Counted from the stretch's first letter, positions 32,949-44,622 are shown. The stretch is 64,000 nt of DNA from Oreohelix idahoensis (GCA_024509875.1 JAMPIV010018780.1:558001-622000), one strand, 5' to 3'. Notes: generated by a model not told the origin, from the letters alone. Numbers and translations are program-made.

Positions 32949-35900
32949 CTAATTTTGATCACAGGGGTGCCGACTGAGGAAATCTGCACCGACATTCAAT
33001 TTGCCTGGGATATATTGGATACTAAACTGATAAGGTTGAAGCAACAAAGACCACCTCAGCAATCTTGCGTTTTCATGCTTAGCCTGAGACAAGAACACGA
33101 GAGGCTGATGGTCCGTCTCCACCACAAATGTCCTACCATACAGATAGATTTGAAACTTCTTTATTGCCCAGATTAACGCTAAACATTCTTTTTCGCTTGT
33201 GGAGTATCCTTGTTCCGCCTTATTCAATTTACGGCTTGCATAAGCGACTGGTTTCAGTTCCCCATCAGGTGAAGATGATCTTTGCAACAAAGCCCCTCCT
33301 AGTCCTACATTACTTGCATCGGTTCTTAAGACAAAGTCCTGTGTCAAATCAGGCAGTTTGAGAATAGGCTTGCTAGTGAGTTTTTCCTTTAACTCTTGGA
33401 ACGCTAGTTCACATTGTGCAGTCCAAATAATTTTATCTGGAAGTCCCTTGCGAGTCAGATCAGTCAGAGGAGCACAAATAGCGTTAAAATTCTTGATGTA
33501 TTTCTGATAAAATCCGCATAACGACACAAATGATCGCACGTCCTTTTTTGTTTGTGGCCTAGGTGCTCTCTGCAGTTTTTCCAAGTTCTTAGGATCAGGG
33601 GTCATATTACCCTGATATACAGTGTGCCCCAAGAATTCCAACTCTTTGCATCCAATACAACATTTTGTTGGCCTAGCAGTTAAGTTCGCCTCCCGAAGTC
33701 TATCAAACAACATCTCCAGAGCTTCAATGTGTTCTTCAAATGTCTCTGTGGCGACGAGAATATCATCCATGAAATTCGAGATACATGGGTTATTCAGGGG
33801 ATCCAACAATTTTCGCATCATCCTTGAAAACACACTCGGAGCATTTTTCAGTCCGAATGGTAGCATATTGAATTCATAATGTCCATCCGAAGTGCTAAAA
33901 GCCAAATAAGGTCTCACTTCAGGCTTCACTGGGATCTGGTAATAGCCTTTACTAAGATCCACCTTTGAAAAGTATTTTGCCTTGTTCAGTCTGGCAAATA
34001 ACTGTTTTGTGTCTGGTAATGGATCCACTTGTCCTTCTGTGACAGCATTCAGTTTCCTGTAATCTATGCACAGTCTGTGTTCCCCAGACGGTTTTCTCAA
34101 CAAAACGACACTAGAACTAAAAGATGATTCACTGTGCGAAATAATCCCCTCCTTCAACAAATACTCTATTTCTTCCTTCAATGCCTTCTCCTTCGCGAAC
34201 GGAATAGAATAGGCTCTCATACAGATTGGGTTTGAGTCTACCAGTTTCATGTCATACTGTAGCAAATTTGTATGGCCTGGTTTATCTGTTAATACATCTG
34301 TATGTTCCTCCAGAACCTGTTGAACTCTCTCCCTCTGGTTTTTAGTCAGGTGCTTACTGACTTTTACCTGTGCTGCGGTTTCACAAGGATGTAATGGGTA
34401 TTCATGTGAGGTGAGTGGTTCTTTTTGCATCTGGGTTGCAATAGCCAAGGTCAATAAGGGGGTGCTTTCCTGGAGTGGTCTGTCCAGATACTTCTTTAAC
34501 AGGTTTACATGATAAACTTTTTCCTTCCCCTTTTTGTCAATTTTATAGTTTGTTCTAGACACCTTCTCTAGAACCGTATATGGACCTTGCCAACCAATTT
34601 GTAATTTATTCTGGCTTCCGGGTAGTAGAAGCAGCACCTTCTCTCCGACTGCCAGTTCCCTGTCCTTTGCCTTCCTATTAAAATATGCTGCATGTTTCTT
34701 CCTGGCTTGCTTCAAATTATCATTTGCCAGTTTCCATCCAGCTTTCAAACGATTAGTCAGTTCGTTCACATATTGATAAGATGAGGTAACAGTCTCTTCC
34801 GCCTTCTCATCTGTCCAGGTCCTTAATAGGGCTTCTAATGGACCTTTTATTGGCCTCCCAAATAGCAGAGTTGCGGGAGCCATCCCGGTTGAACTATGTG
34901 GTACCTCCCGGTAAGCAAACAATGCGGCGGGCAGGAATTGATCCCACAGATCCGGTTTTTCGTGTGCCAGCTTTCTCAGGATAGAAATGAGAGTCCCGTT
35001 GAACCTCTCTACCTGGCCGTTCCCTTGTGGATGGTACGGACTACAATGAAAGTGCCTGGCTTGAAATAGCTTAAAAACTTCTTCCGTTAGTTTCCCCTTG
35101 AACTGAGAACCATTATCCGTCAAGATTTGATGCGGGAATCCTAATCGGGTAAATATTGTAAGTAGTGCCTCTGCTACATGTTTTGAATCAATTGATGGCA
35201 GGGCTACCGCCTCTCCCCACATAGAACAAGTGTCCACCAGAGTAAGGATGTAACTGTTCCTCCTCTTGGTCCGAGTGAGAGGTCCTACAATATCCACTGC
35301 AACCCTCTCAAAAGGTGTTCCCACTATGGGCATTTCCCCTAAAGTTGCAGGAGCAGTCCAGTGCTTTGGAGCTACCCTTTGACATTCTGGGCAGGATTTG
35401 ACATATCTTTTTATATCCTCCGTTATCCCTGGCCAGAAGTAATGACAAGCTATACGCTGTCCTGTGGCGCTGATCCCCATGTGACCACTGAAGGGAATCG
35501 CATGCCCGAGTTCCATCACTTTATCTCTATATGAAGTGGGAAGAACCAGCTGGTTGTGACCATTTGTTCCAGTTCCGGCCTTCCTGTATAAGAGTTTGTT
35601 CTTCATGAAATATTCCCCCTTGCTCGGAGGTGTGTGGCATTTGGGCAATTTTTTAAAACATGGCTTGAGTGTCCTATCCTCAGCCTGCGCCTTCCTCATC
35701 TCCTCTGGATGGGCATTTATAGGTTCACCTTCTTCCTCCTTCTTCTGTGACCTGGTCTGCACTGTCGCCATGATCACAGGTTTCTCGGGGTTCCCCAAGA
35801 AGACGTATCTACACCCCAATATCAGAGGGTAGATTGGTTCATCTATCACTGCTGCTCTGATTTCTCCTTCCACATAGCGAGTTTTCACCGTTATCCTTGC

Positions 35901-37334
35901 GATGGGAAGTGTCATGAGTGGTATGTCCTTAGTCGCCCCTTGTATTTCCACTGTTTCTGTGGTATACTGACTTGGGTCCACTAGGCTAGACTTCACAACT
36001 GAATCATAATCCAAACCTGTATCATAAAGGCACCTTATGGTGACCCCATTACAAATAACATCCTCACAAACTGGGGGGTGATAAGGTTCCTGTTGTCCCT
36101 TAGGATTAACCTTTAATCTTTGCGTCCCCGACTTCATTGCAGCAATGTTTGAAGGTTTCCTTCTACAAAATTCGGTGTTATGGTTATCCTTCTTGCACCA
36201 TTTACACCATCTTTTTCCTTGGTTCAACGGTTTTCTTTCATTGAACTTTTGGTCATTGAACTGTGAGTTTCTGTCGCGATAGTCATTTCTTGGCCGCTCA
36301 AAATTTGTCCTACCTTTATTTCCCTGCTCTCTATTATCAAATTTATTAAATTGCTGTGGAGCTTTAAAATTGTCTATGTGCTTCTTCTTAGCACCACTTA
36401 CCTCTGCCTGGGCTGCCTGATACCTCTCAGCAACATTTAAAATTTCCCCCAACTTCTCTGCACCTTGTTCCATGAGAAATTTTCTCATGTCTGGAGCCAT
36501 GGACTCTCTCAATTGCTCAATCATGATCATTTCTTTAAGATCTTGGGTCTTCCCCAGAGCCGTCCATTTCTCCAAATAGGTTTCTAGTCTAGCAGAGAAT
36601 TGGTGGTATGTCTCCCCAGACAACAGTTTGGCATTTCTAAATTTCTTACGATAAAATTCACCATTCTTCTCGTATCTTAATAACAAAGCCTGCTTTAACA
36701 TGTCATAATTGTCTTGGTCTTCCCTGTTCATTTTAGCAAATACTTCATAAGAAGTACCTCTCAATCCTTGTGATAGCTTTAAGCTCCACCTCTCTCTCTC
36801 TAACCCATATGTAGTAGCTAATAACTCAAAACGTCCTAGGTACCCCTCTATGTCATCGTCTTTTTCAACAAAATGGTCTAAATGAAACCCCATAGCTGAG
36901 TTTGAGGCTCCCAGACTGGGCGTAGCATCTGAGGCAAAAGGGCTGGCACCATTTTCAGGAGCCGGGCCTTGTAATTCCAGCTCCCTTAGTCGTAATTCGT
37001 GCTCCCTTTGCAACCTTCTATCTTCTGCCTCCCTTTCGGCCTTTTTATCTTCTGCCTCCCTTTCGGCCTTTTTATCTTCTGCCTCCCTTTGCTGTCGTTT
37101 TTCTTCTGCCTCAATCTGCAGCCTCTTAATTTCTCTATCAGCCTCTAACCTCTTCTCTTCAACCAACCTGTCAGACTCCAATTTTCTTTCAGCCTCTTTT
37201 TCTAATCTCCTTTCTTCCCGTTCAATATATTTATCACATTCAGCCGTTACGTATTGAATTAAAATTTGACCATCCATTCCCATCTCCTTCGCGGTGAGCA
37301 CAGCAGCTGATCTAAATTTTGCCAGCTCCGCCAT
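32949..37334 (-). CDS. Gag-pol polyprotein with integrase before reverse transcriptase
   Basis: The single open frame has about 1461 codons from the ATG at 37334 (the frame extends 18 codons upstream without an ATG). Numbering from the upstream frame start at 37388: a charged coiled coil (55-140); a gag core (165-330); a zinc knuckle CKWCKKDNHNTEFC (395-408); a protease with LYDTG (454-458); an integrase with HHCC zinc binding (629-669), catalytic VAVDIVGP, LTDNGSQF and GQVERFNG (D699, D758, E794) and a GPY motif (935-937); then RT with SKVDLSKGYY and NFMDDIL (1205-1211); then RNase H with RTDASNVGLG, SEKECLAL and ETDHQPL. Integrase before RT is the order of copia elements and of the Gmr1 group of Ty3/gypsy. 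All catalytic residues are present. Confidence 0.95.
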   Translation of the reverse strand: MAELAKFRSAAVLTAKEMGMDGQILIQYVTAECDKYIEREERRLEKEAERKLESDRLVEEKRLEADREIKRLQIEAEEKRQQREAEDKKAEREAEDKKAEREAEDRRLQREHELRLRELELQGPAPENGASPFASDATPSLGASNSAMGFHLDHFVEKDDDIEGYLGRFELLATTYGLERERWSLKLSQGLRGTSYEVFAKMNREDQDNYDMLKQALLLRYEKNGEFYRKKFRNAKLLSGETYHQFSARLETYLEKWTALGKTQDLKEMIMIEQLRESMAPDMRKFLMEQGAEKLGEILNVAERYQAAQAEVSGAKKKHIDNFKAPQQFNKFDNREQGNKGRTNFERPRNDYRDRNSQFNDQKFNERKPLNQGKRWCKWCKKDNHNTEFCRRKPSNIAAMKSGTQRLKVNPKGQQEPYHPPVCEDVICNGVTIRCLYDTGLDYDSVVKSSLVDPSQYTTETVEIQGATKDIPLMTLPIARITVKTRYVEGEIRAAVIDEPIYPLILGCRYVFLGNPEKPVIMATVQTRSQKKEEEGEPINAHPEEMRKAQAEDRTLKPCFKKLPKCHTPPSKGEYFMKNKLLYRKAGTGTNGHNQLVLPTSYRDKVMELGHAIPFSGHMGISATGQRIACHYFWPGITEDIKRYVKSCPECQRVAPKHWTAPATLGEMPIVGTPFERVAVDIVGPLTRTKRRNSYILTLVDTCSMWGEAVALPSIDSKHVAEALLTIFTRLGFPHQILTDNGSQFKGKLTEEVFKLFQARHFHCSPYHPQGNGQVERFNGTLISILRKLAHEKPDLWDQFLPAALFAYREVPHSSTGMAPATLLFGRPIKGPLEALLRTWTDEKAEETVTSSYQYVNELTNRLKAGWKLANDNLKQARKKHAAYFNRKAKDRELAVGEKVLLLLPGSQNKLQIGWQGPYTVLEKVSRTNYKIDKKGKEKVYHVNLLKKYLDRPLQESTPLLTLAIATQMQKEPLTSHEYPLHPCETAAQVKVSKHLTKNQRERVQQVLEEHTDVLTDKPGHTNLLQYDMKLVDSNPICMRAYSIPFAKEKALKEEIEYLLKEGIISHSESSFSSSVVLLRKPSGEHRLCIDYRKLNAVTEGQVDPLPDTKQLFARLNKAKYFSKVDLSKGYYQIPVKPEVRPYLAFSTSDGHYEFNMLPFGLKNAPSVFSRMMRKLLDPLNNPCISNFMDDILVATETFEEHIEALEMLFDRLREANLTARPTKCCIGCKELEFLGHTVYQGNMTPDPKNLEKLQRAPRPQTKKDVRSFVSLCGFYQKYIKNFNAICAPLTDLTRKGLPDKIIWTAQCELAFQELKEKLTSKPILKLPDLTQDFVLRTDASNVGLGGALLQRSSSPDGELKPVAYASRKLNKAEQGYSTSEKECLALIWAIKKFQIYLYGRTFVVETDHQPLVFLSQAKHENARLLRWSLLLQPYQFSIQYIPGKLNVGADFLSRHPCDQN

Positions 37335-37601
37335 ACTTTTGAGACAATATAATAATATACAAGCTAAATCTCTAACCAGTAAATACACTAAGTACTTCTT
37401 ATGACTATAGTCTAACTAATTCTAACTAACCAGTTAACTAATTAATTATTACTGGCTGTGAAGATTCACCAACTTTTATCTGCAGGGACACTTTTAATGT
37501 TAAAGGGAATTTTACAATTTATTTCCCTACTTTTATTTCTCCCACCAGGAGATCCTAATATTACTGTTGGGCTAATTATCCCTGGACAAGCCCCCAATTT
37601 A

Positions 37602-39446
37602 TGTAGTGGTGTTTGATGGTATTGTATGATGTTGATATTACTAAATGTAATTGTATGAGGCCAGCTGTGAAGGCTCCTGAGATAAAATGTAGTTGTGAAT
37701 TGTCAGAAGGCCTTTCTTGCTACCACTACGACCTCACACTTAATTTTTTTTTTTTAATGAATGTGGCTACGTAAAGTGTCTAGGGTTATGATATGTAGTG
37801 TGGTGTACTAGGTTATAGATATACCCACAGATATTTAACAAGACTAATAATATTAATAAATGTTAAAATACACTGAACTAACTCACGTGTGTAAAATTTT
37901 TGATAAAATTATATTACATTTATTTTGTTCTGTATCAATTTTTTAGGTTGACCAGAACTTAAAGGATTTAGAGATTATGAAAGAAATGCATGGAATATTA
38001 TATCATAAATGCAATAGTGTACATATATATGTACTATACTAGTTAGTTTTATTAAAATGTTCTAGTAGTCATCTACTTGGGAGGATAGTTACTGTTTGTG
38101 CTGTTGGGGTGGCCTCATCACACCTGTCTATATTGACTACACAGTGTCCAGAAAATGGTGGGAATTTTTATGAGGGTATTAGTAACTAAACGGGGTTGGT
38201 GAATGTCCAGCAGACCAGAGGCTCACTCATCTTGTCGTTGCAGCTCTGGTGCTGAAAACTGATGATCCCACCTCTCCGTGCTGGCGGGCAATAATGGTGG
38301 TCTCTGTCACAAGTACTGCACAGATACACTCGAGTAAGTCACCAACTGAATAGACCCTGCTTTGTTGACAACAGAAACTCGCAGCTCAGATTATGAATAA
38401 ATAACACAGAATTGCTAGCAAAACTCAGCTGAGCTGCTGGCTATAGTATGGCGTCCCTAAATTTATTACACTTTCTTTCATATGGAAATCACCACACTTT
38501 AAAATCTGTGTCTATCACTGAACAACTATTGAAGAAATGCCCCACTTTCGCGTCTGAGCGCTAATGATATGATTGTCTGTGGCCAATCACTGCCTAGGTT
38601 TATTTTAAATTTCAAATTTCCTCCCATAAAGTCATTTCAGTCATGCTTCAGTCAAGTATGGATGGTTATCTGTTAGTCTGTCCGTCTCTACTTGTGTTTC
38701 TACAAAATGTACTCGATTTTTGAACCAACCTTTCTCTCCCCTCCAAAATTTTGTCGTTAAAAGTTATTTTTAGACACAGCCACCACAAATATCCCTTCTC
38801 TTCCATACTACGTAGATTTGAACACCTGCGTTTCGAGGTCGTGTTTTTTTGTGCAATTAGCGACACTTTTAGATTCAATACAGTCTTGTCGATGATGTGA
38901 ACAACACTGTCTTTTGTCATTATCTTCAATATTATCTATCCGTTTGTAAAATTAAGAACATATTAGTTCACTGCTCAGAATAGGCCATCCGGCCAGCTAA
39001 TTTTTATATTCCTAACATTAATATTAAGAAAAAAGTACTTTTTAAATTTTGTAATATTCCTAACATCTGCGTTTAGCCGCTGAATTCAAATCAAGGGCTT
39101 GGTATCGCGCAAAAGCGTCCAATAAATGACTGTGGCGTAACATATTTATGGTCCCTTCTGTCGAGTTGCTTACTTTTTATGTCAACTTGGGAAACGTGAC
39201 TTTTCTCCGTTTCCCCCCCCCTCAATTGCGTCTCCTTAGCCTTTCTAGTCTCACGCAATCTTTCCAGTCATATTTTTCCTTTTTGATCCTCCGTTCCCCT
39301 CCTGTCTAGCAAGTCAATTATTATGGAGGATGATGACCCGCGGTCTAGGCGATCATGTACTATTCGCAGCCTACGCATTATGTTTTTATCCTTAAATGTT
39401 ATCTTTGGAGATATTTTACCGTTGTATCTCTGTCCATTTCACTACA
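37602..39446 (-). repeat. 5' LTR of the Gmr1-like element
   Basis: An 1845-bp LTR with TGTAGTG and CACTACA ends, uninterrupted. As the element is on the minus strand, this is the promoter LTR. It abuts the primer-binding site at 37596-37579 and the target duplication ACGGG at 39447-39451. Confidence 0.93.
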
Positions 39447-39451
39447 ACGGG

Positions 39452-40006
39452 TCACTGATAAAGACGGGTGAATGACGTTAAGCCGATATGCTTGGCTGGC
39501 TCACGTGAAACTAGGGGAGAAGTGCGGGGCGAGACACGAGTGTGTGTCATGGCGAGTGGACATATGTGTTTGAGCTCCTTATTGTTGAAGAGTTTATAAT
39601 AGAGTTATATTATCACTAATACATCAAGATCTTTGGTGAGATGTATCTAGTTATCTGTATTGACCAGAAGTATAATTGCTCAGTGTCGAGTGTTCATAGA
39701 AATATATCATATTGAGAACTAAAAGACAGTGTTCCTGACATGAACTGGCTGCCTACGGTATATCGTTTACTGCATATTATCTGCCATTCTATGTTGGCTT
39801 GAACTATTTATTTATGGAGCTGCGTGCCGTCCTAAATAAATTATATATCGACCATTTCGTCCATTGTGACTCAAATCCTTCTGAGTGGTGTGGGCTGGTT
39901 GCGGTGTTTGAGAGTTTACTACCCTAGACGTCATCTTGGCCACAGGAACCATCCTGTTACTACAAAATTAACATTAACAATAGGCCTATATAAAAGACAC
40001 GTAACA
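39452..40006 (+). repeat. Gypsy-2 5' LTR, right part
   Basis: This is the continuation of 29843-29913 after the Gmr1-like insertion. It ends ACACGTAACA. About ten bases further on, TTTTGGAGGCCTC could be a decayed tRNA-Thr-type primer-binding site. No matching 3' LTR was found after 44622, so the element is truncated. Confidence 0.55.
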
Positions 40007-40950
40007 GCTCTAATTTTGGAGGCCTCAAGATGAATCTGAACATTTGATGTTTCAGCAATTTTTCAAGTCGGTGGGCTACATTTTCTGCATGGGCAGAATA
40101 TTTTTCAAGATGGCGGTGTTGATCGGATACAAGCTGGATTTCTTAGTCTAACCCTGGTCAAGCACTGTATGTGAATTGTCATTCCCTGAGCCAGAGGTTG
40201 AAGCCAGGAGGAATTTTTTTTCATATACCAGATAAGTATATTTATTGATACATACAGTTTGTGGCTTGAAGAATGTCATTTGACAGGGTTCTTTTTTTAT
40301 ATATGTTATATGTATTTACATGTTTGTGAGATAGGCGGGTTAGTTGGCAAGGGAACCATTAATTCACAATACCAATCCCATGGTCATGAATTATTGGTTG
40401 GTCTTAAGGTTTGGTTCATGATTTTCTCAAATAGTGGGGCCGGCATTACAAAGCTGTGTGTTTACTGCCACTACTGAGCTTATCATCACCATTTCTGTTA
40501 GCTGTTTTGCCCTGTTTATGTGTAAATTTGTAGTCGTTGTCAGGTTTATTGTATTTTATTTGGTTCATTCTCCATTATTGTTTGTAAATCTGTTCATCTA
40601 ATCTTGCTATCATTCAGTTATTAGATGTATTATATGTTGTGACATTGTGCTTGTATTGTCATAAGTGTGGTAGAGCCAAACATTTTTTTCCATTTTTCTA
40701 TAATTCATAAATTTCTGCCTTGGTTTATTCATTAGTATTATCTTGAGTTGGCTCTTTCTACTGTAATCTTTTATACTGTTATTTTGCTGGTATCTCTATT
40801 TTTTTTTTGCTCCTAAAATAACATCTAAAATTTCATGCAGTTGATTGATATTGAGTGGTGAAATAGTTGTTGCTAATACTGCTCACATTATATATATTTA
40901 TATCAGTTGAATTATTATTGGACAATTTGGAGTCACAATAATAGTGAATT
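40007..40950 (+). other. Gypsy-2 leader region
   Basis: Non-coding, T-rich sequence between the presumed LTR and the gag start. Nothing further recognised. Confidence 0.4.
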
Positions 40951-41943
40951 ATGGCTACTTTAGAGTATTTTGTGAAGATTGGAAAGGAATTTGGTATGGA
41001 GGGTGAAGCTTTAAAAACCTATGCATCCACTGAGCATGCAAAAGAAATAAAGAGGTTAGAATACGGGGCAAGAGAACAGAGGCTCTTAAATAGAGAGGAT
41101 AAGAAGAGAGATGAAGAATTAGCTGAGAAGAAGAGAGTGGAAGAATTAGCTGAGAAGAGAAGACAGGAAGAATTAGCTCTTGAGGAAAAACAATTGGCAC
41201 ATGCACATGCTCTATGAATGGCAGAAATTGAGTTGGAAAAATTAAAAGTTCAACAAAAACAGGCTAATCCAGCAGGTGAGGAGGCTGGAAAAAAAGACCA
41301 TGCCTCTACGTTTAAACTAAATTTGCCCAACTTTAATTCTAATATCGATGATATTTCATGCTTTTTAAACAGGTATGAGACATGTTGCCAAGAGTTTAAG
41401 ATTGATAGAGCTACCTGGCCTAGCAGGTTGATGAGTTTGTTGGTGGGTGAGGCTCTTACTGCAGTCTGCACCATGGATGATCATACTAGAAATGATTATG
41501 ATGCAGTGAAAGCTTTGTTACTAAAGAAGTATCAACTGGAGGAAAATGGGTATAGATTGAAACTGAAATCATTGTTGCCTGATTCAGCTAAAGACTTTGC
41601 TGAATTCATTTCATCAATTAAGCTTTGCTTTTCTAGATGGGTTGATTTGTCAAAGATTGATAAAACTTTTGAGGGGCTGGCTGACTTAATTTTAAGAGAC
41701 AAAGTGCTGTCTTCAGTCAGTGGTGACTTTTTGTCCTTTTTGCAGGAGAGAAAGCCTGAGACTTTGGCTGCTGTAGAAAATCTGGGATGACAGTACCAAG
41801 TTGCACATCCTGGAATAAATCTTGGCAGAAATAACATAAAGGATTCATTGCCAGTGGCATCAGCCAGAACTATGATCTCTAATCCACCCAGACAAAGATC
41901 ATATAGCATGGACAGAGATTTTTGATTTAATCGTGATAATAAT
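40951..41943 (+). pseudogene. Gypsy-2 gag
   Basis: MATLEYFVKIGKEFGMEGEA starts a gag frame with a Glu/Lys/Arg-rich coiled coil (EELAEKKRVEELAEKRRQEE), a stop at 41216-41218, then STFKLNLPNFNSNID and RATWPSRLMSLLVGEAL of a SCAN-like gag core. Further stops follow at 41788. The layout resembles the Gag of the Gmr1-like element, so the two families are related. Confidence 0.75.
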
Positions 41944-42419
41944 ACTGGATCTTTCAGGGGGAGGTATAATTTTAATAATAGGTCACAACAACCTCAAAGG
42001 AATTTCTATTCATATGATGATGGATATATACCTCATCAATCATCTTTCAGATCTAACAGAGATTGGAACAGAGGTGGATATAATTACCAGTCAAACAGAG
42101 GCCAAAGGTCAGGTTATAGAAACAATGACAATTATTACAACAACAGAAGTTCTCAACAGAACAATAACTTTCGAATTTCTAGAAATCCTGAATGTTCTAA
42201 TGCAGTTGCACATCAAAGTGACAATAATACAGTCCAAAATAACAATGTTGTTTCTCAGGAAAATGCATGTAGTGTGGACTTATCCAATAGTACTAACTGT
42301 CCGGAATGTAATTCTTTGTTTCAGCTGGAAGGAATTCCTAGACTACGGTGTGGACACTCTTTGCCAGTGATGTCTTCTTATAATGGGACAGGATCAGTGG
42401 TATTCGATAAGGGTTTTGT

Positions 42420-43469
42420 CAATAACCAACTTGTTTCAGTACTCAGGGACATGGGATCCGCCACTTGGGGGTTCAAAGTTCATTAGTGGACCCTGCTGAT
42501 TACACAGGTGAAGAAGTCCAGTGCATTACATTCAGGGGCACAGTTGAATATTATCCAACTGCAGAAGTATTTTTAGATACCCCTTATTTTACAGGAAGGA
42601 CTCTAGTATGTCTGTTGTCTAGACCAGTCGCTAGGATAATTTTAGGGAATATCCCTGGACTTCACGAATGCACTAATGATGATATTTTGAGGTGGGAGCA
42701 ACAACGACATGTACATACTGCCAGGGTTGATACTACCAGCACACAGGCTCTTAGGCATGTACATGCACGATCACATGATCGGACTCAGAGTGACACAGTT
42801 TTAAGTGATGGTGATAATACAAAATTTCTTCCTCCCATCATTGAGGAATCATCAGATGTCTATTTTGACTCGAGTGCATCACTGGATGCTGCTGATATGG
42901 GACCAACCTCACCCATCATGGATGATGTGATACCTAGCATGGGTGATGACAAGGTTGTTGATGTGGGTGCAACCACATCCATAATTGATGATGTGATACC
43001 AGACACTGTGGATGTTGAGGTTAATCCGATGTCAAGTTTAGTTTGGTTGTATACTCTTCAGTCAAAACTATATGTTTGGCTGTTTGTTTTCCTTCTTGCC
43101 ATTGTCTTTTTACTATATGATTCTTCCTTTTCATGTAGGTGCTTCATGGATATTAATATTACTTCAGATTTTTTCTTTCAGATGCTGATTTACCATGATT
43201 TCATGTGGTATGTACTAGTCACTACATTGGGTATTGTGGCAGTTTTATTGATATTATTTCTTTCTTCAGGTGCTACAGGTCGTGTTACACCATTTACAGA
43301 ACATAACAACTTCATACTTGTTCCTATGCAGGGACGTGAATGTTTTCTTTCCACTAATCATGTACAGGAGGTCTTGTTTCCCGTTGGCACTTATGATGAG
43401 GCTAATAATGTTATACATTTTAAAGGTCATTGTTTTGTAGAATGCAATCATCTTAAGACTATACTTTGA
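42420..43469 (+). pseudogene. Gypsy-2 protease region followed by membrane segments
   Basis: The protease reads SVLRDMGSATWG (the usual DTGS is altered to DMGS) with one frameshift near 42465, then GVQSSLVDPADYTGEEV and ARIILGNIPGLHE. The same open frame continues for about 250 codons through an acidic linker with repeated DDVIP motifs and two strongly hydrophobic stretches (LYVWLFVFLLAIVFLLY and WYVLVTTLGIVAVLLILFL), ending at 43469. The hydrophobic part is not a known pol domain. Confidence 0.6.
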
Positions 43470-43499
43470 CTGTCACTAACTTAAATACTATTTTCTATG

Positions 43500-44622
43500 C
43501 TGTACATTTTCCTTTGTTAGATTCTCTATTGGATAGACTATCTACAGCTCTAATCTACAGCTATTTATTTTCAGTAAATTTGATTTGTCTAAAGGTTATT
43601 GGCAAGTCCCCTTGTCGGACAGAGCAAAACCTTATACTGCTTTTGCTATACCTTTGGGATTGTTCCAGTTTAATTTTATGTCTTTTGGTCTCGTTAATGC
43701 TCCTGCAACTTTTGTTCGTATGATGCAAAAAATGTTCTCTAATCGTGATGACATAATTACCTATATTGATGATATTTGTCTTTTTCATCAATCTTGGGAT
43801 GAACATATTCTTGGAATTCAGTCTTTGTTGACTACTCTTCATTTCCATCACCTTATGGCTAGACCTTCGAAAACTAAAATAGGTTTCACATAAATTTCTT
43901 TTCTTGGACATAAAATAAGAGGCGGTTTTCTTAAGCCTGAAGATTCTACTATCTCCAGGATCTTGAATCTAGAAATTTCTAAGACAAAAAAACAGGTTCG
44001 TAGTCTTTTGGGTCTTATCGGATTCTATAAGAAATTTTTGCCTAATGTTTCAGAAATTACTTCAGTTCTGTCTTCGTTATTAAGAAAGAACTCATCAAAT
44101 AAGATTGTTTGGTCATATTTGCGTGATGTTTCTTTAAATATACTTAGGTGTTATTTTTCAAAATCACCAATTTTAAGATTGCCTGATACTCGTTTTCCTT
44201 TTATCCTTAGAGTCGACGCCTCTGGATCGGGCATCGGTGGTACACTTATGCAGGAATTTGAGGATTGTCTACATCCAATTCTATATGTTAGTCATAAATT
44301 GACACCTACGGAGAAGAGATATCCAATCATAGAGCGAGAGTTACTCGCTGTGGTTTATTGTTTCTCAAAACTTCAGCGCTACCTCATTGGCGCAAAATTT
44401 GTCTTGAAGACAGATCAGAAAGCCTTGTCATATCTAAAAACTGCAAAATTTTGTAATGAGAGGGCTGCCAGAGCATCACTTGTACTCCAACCTTACAACT
44501 ATGTCATTCGTGCCATCAAGGGCAGTCACAACATGGTCGTGGATGTGTTGTCACATTGTGTAAAAGACTCACTATCACCTGACAACACGGCAAATGCAGG
44601 TACCTTGAGAGGTTACAGCTAA
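43500..44622 (+). pseudogene. Gypsy-2 reverse transcriptase-RNase H
   Basis: The RT begins at LDSLLDRLSTA and has KFDLSKGYWQVPL, MSFGLVNAPATFVRMMQ and TYIDDICLF. A stop at 43891 and a frameshift near 43960 precede QVRSLLGLIGFYKKFLP. RNase H has LRVDASGSGIGG, IERELLAVVYC and KTDQKALSYL, ending at 44620. The first RT motifs (VVLVKK, YRKLN) are missing, and no integrase follows. Truncated and inactive. Confidence 0.85.

Larger units (their letters stand above)
29914..39446 (-). mobile_element. Gmr1-like Ty3/gypsy retrotransposon, near complete
   Basis: Two LTRs of about 1.8 kb (29914-32861 including a LINE, and 37602-39446) begin TGTAGTG and end CACTACA. The element is flanked by the 5-bp duplication ACGGG (29909-29913 and 39447-39451). 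The primer-binding site next to the 5' LTR (minus strand, from 37596) reads TGGGGGCTTGTCCAGGGA, resembling a tRNA-Pro site. The polypurine tract AAGTGGGGAGATG precedes the 3' LTR. It has one intact gag-pol gene. It lies in dynein intron 4 in the same sense as the gene. The LTRs differ by few substitutions, one indel of about 38 bp and homopolymer length, so insertion was recent. Confidence 0.93.

Noticed and set aside
32949..37334. An infectious retrovirus
   Set aside because: No envelope gene follows the pol domains before the 3' LTR. The frame ends in RNase H and the polypurine tract follows within 100 bp.
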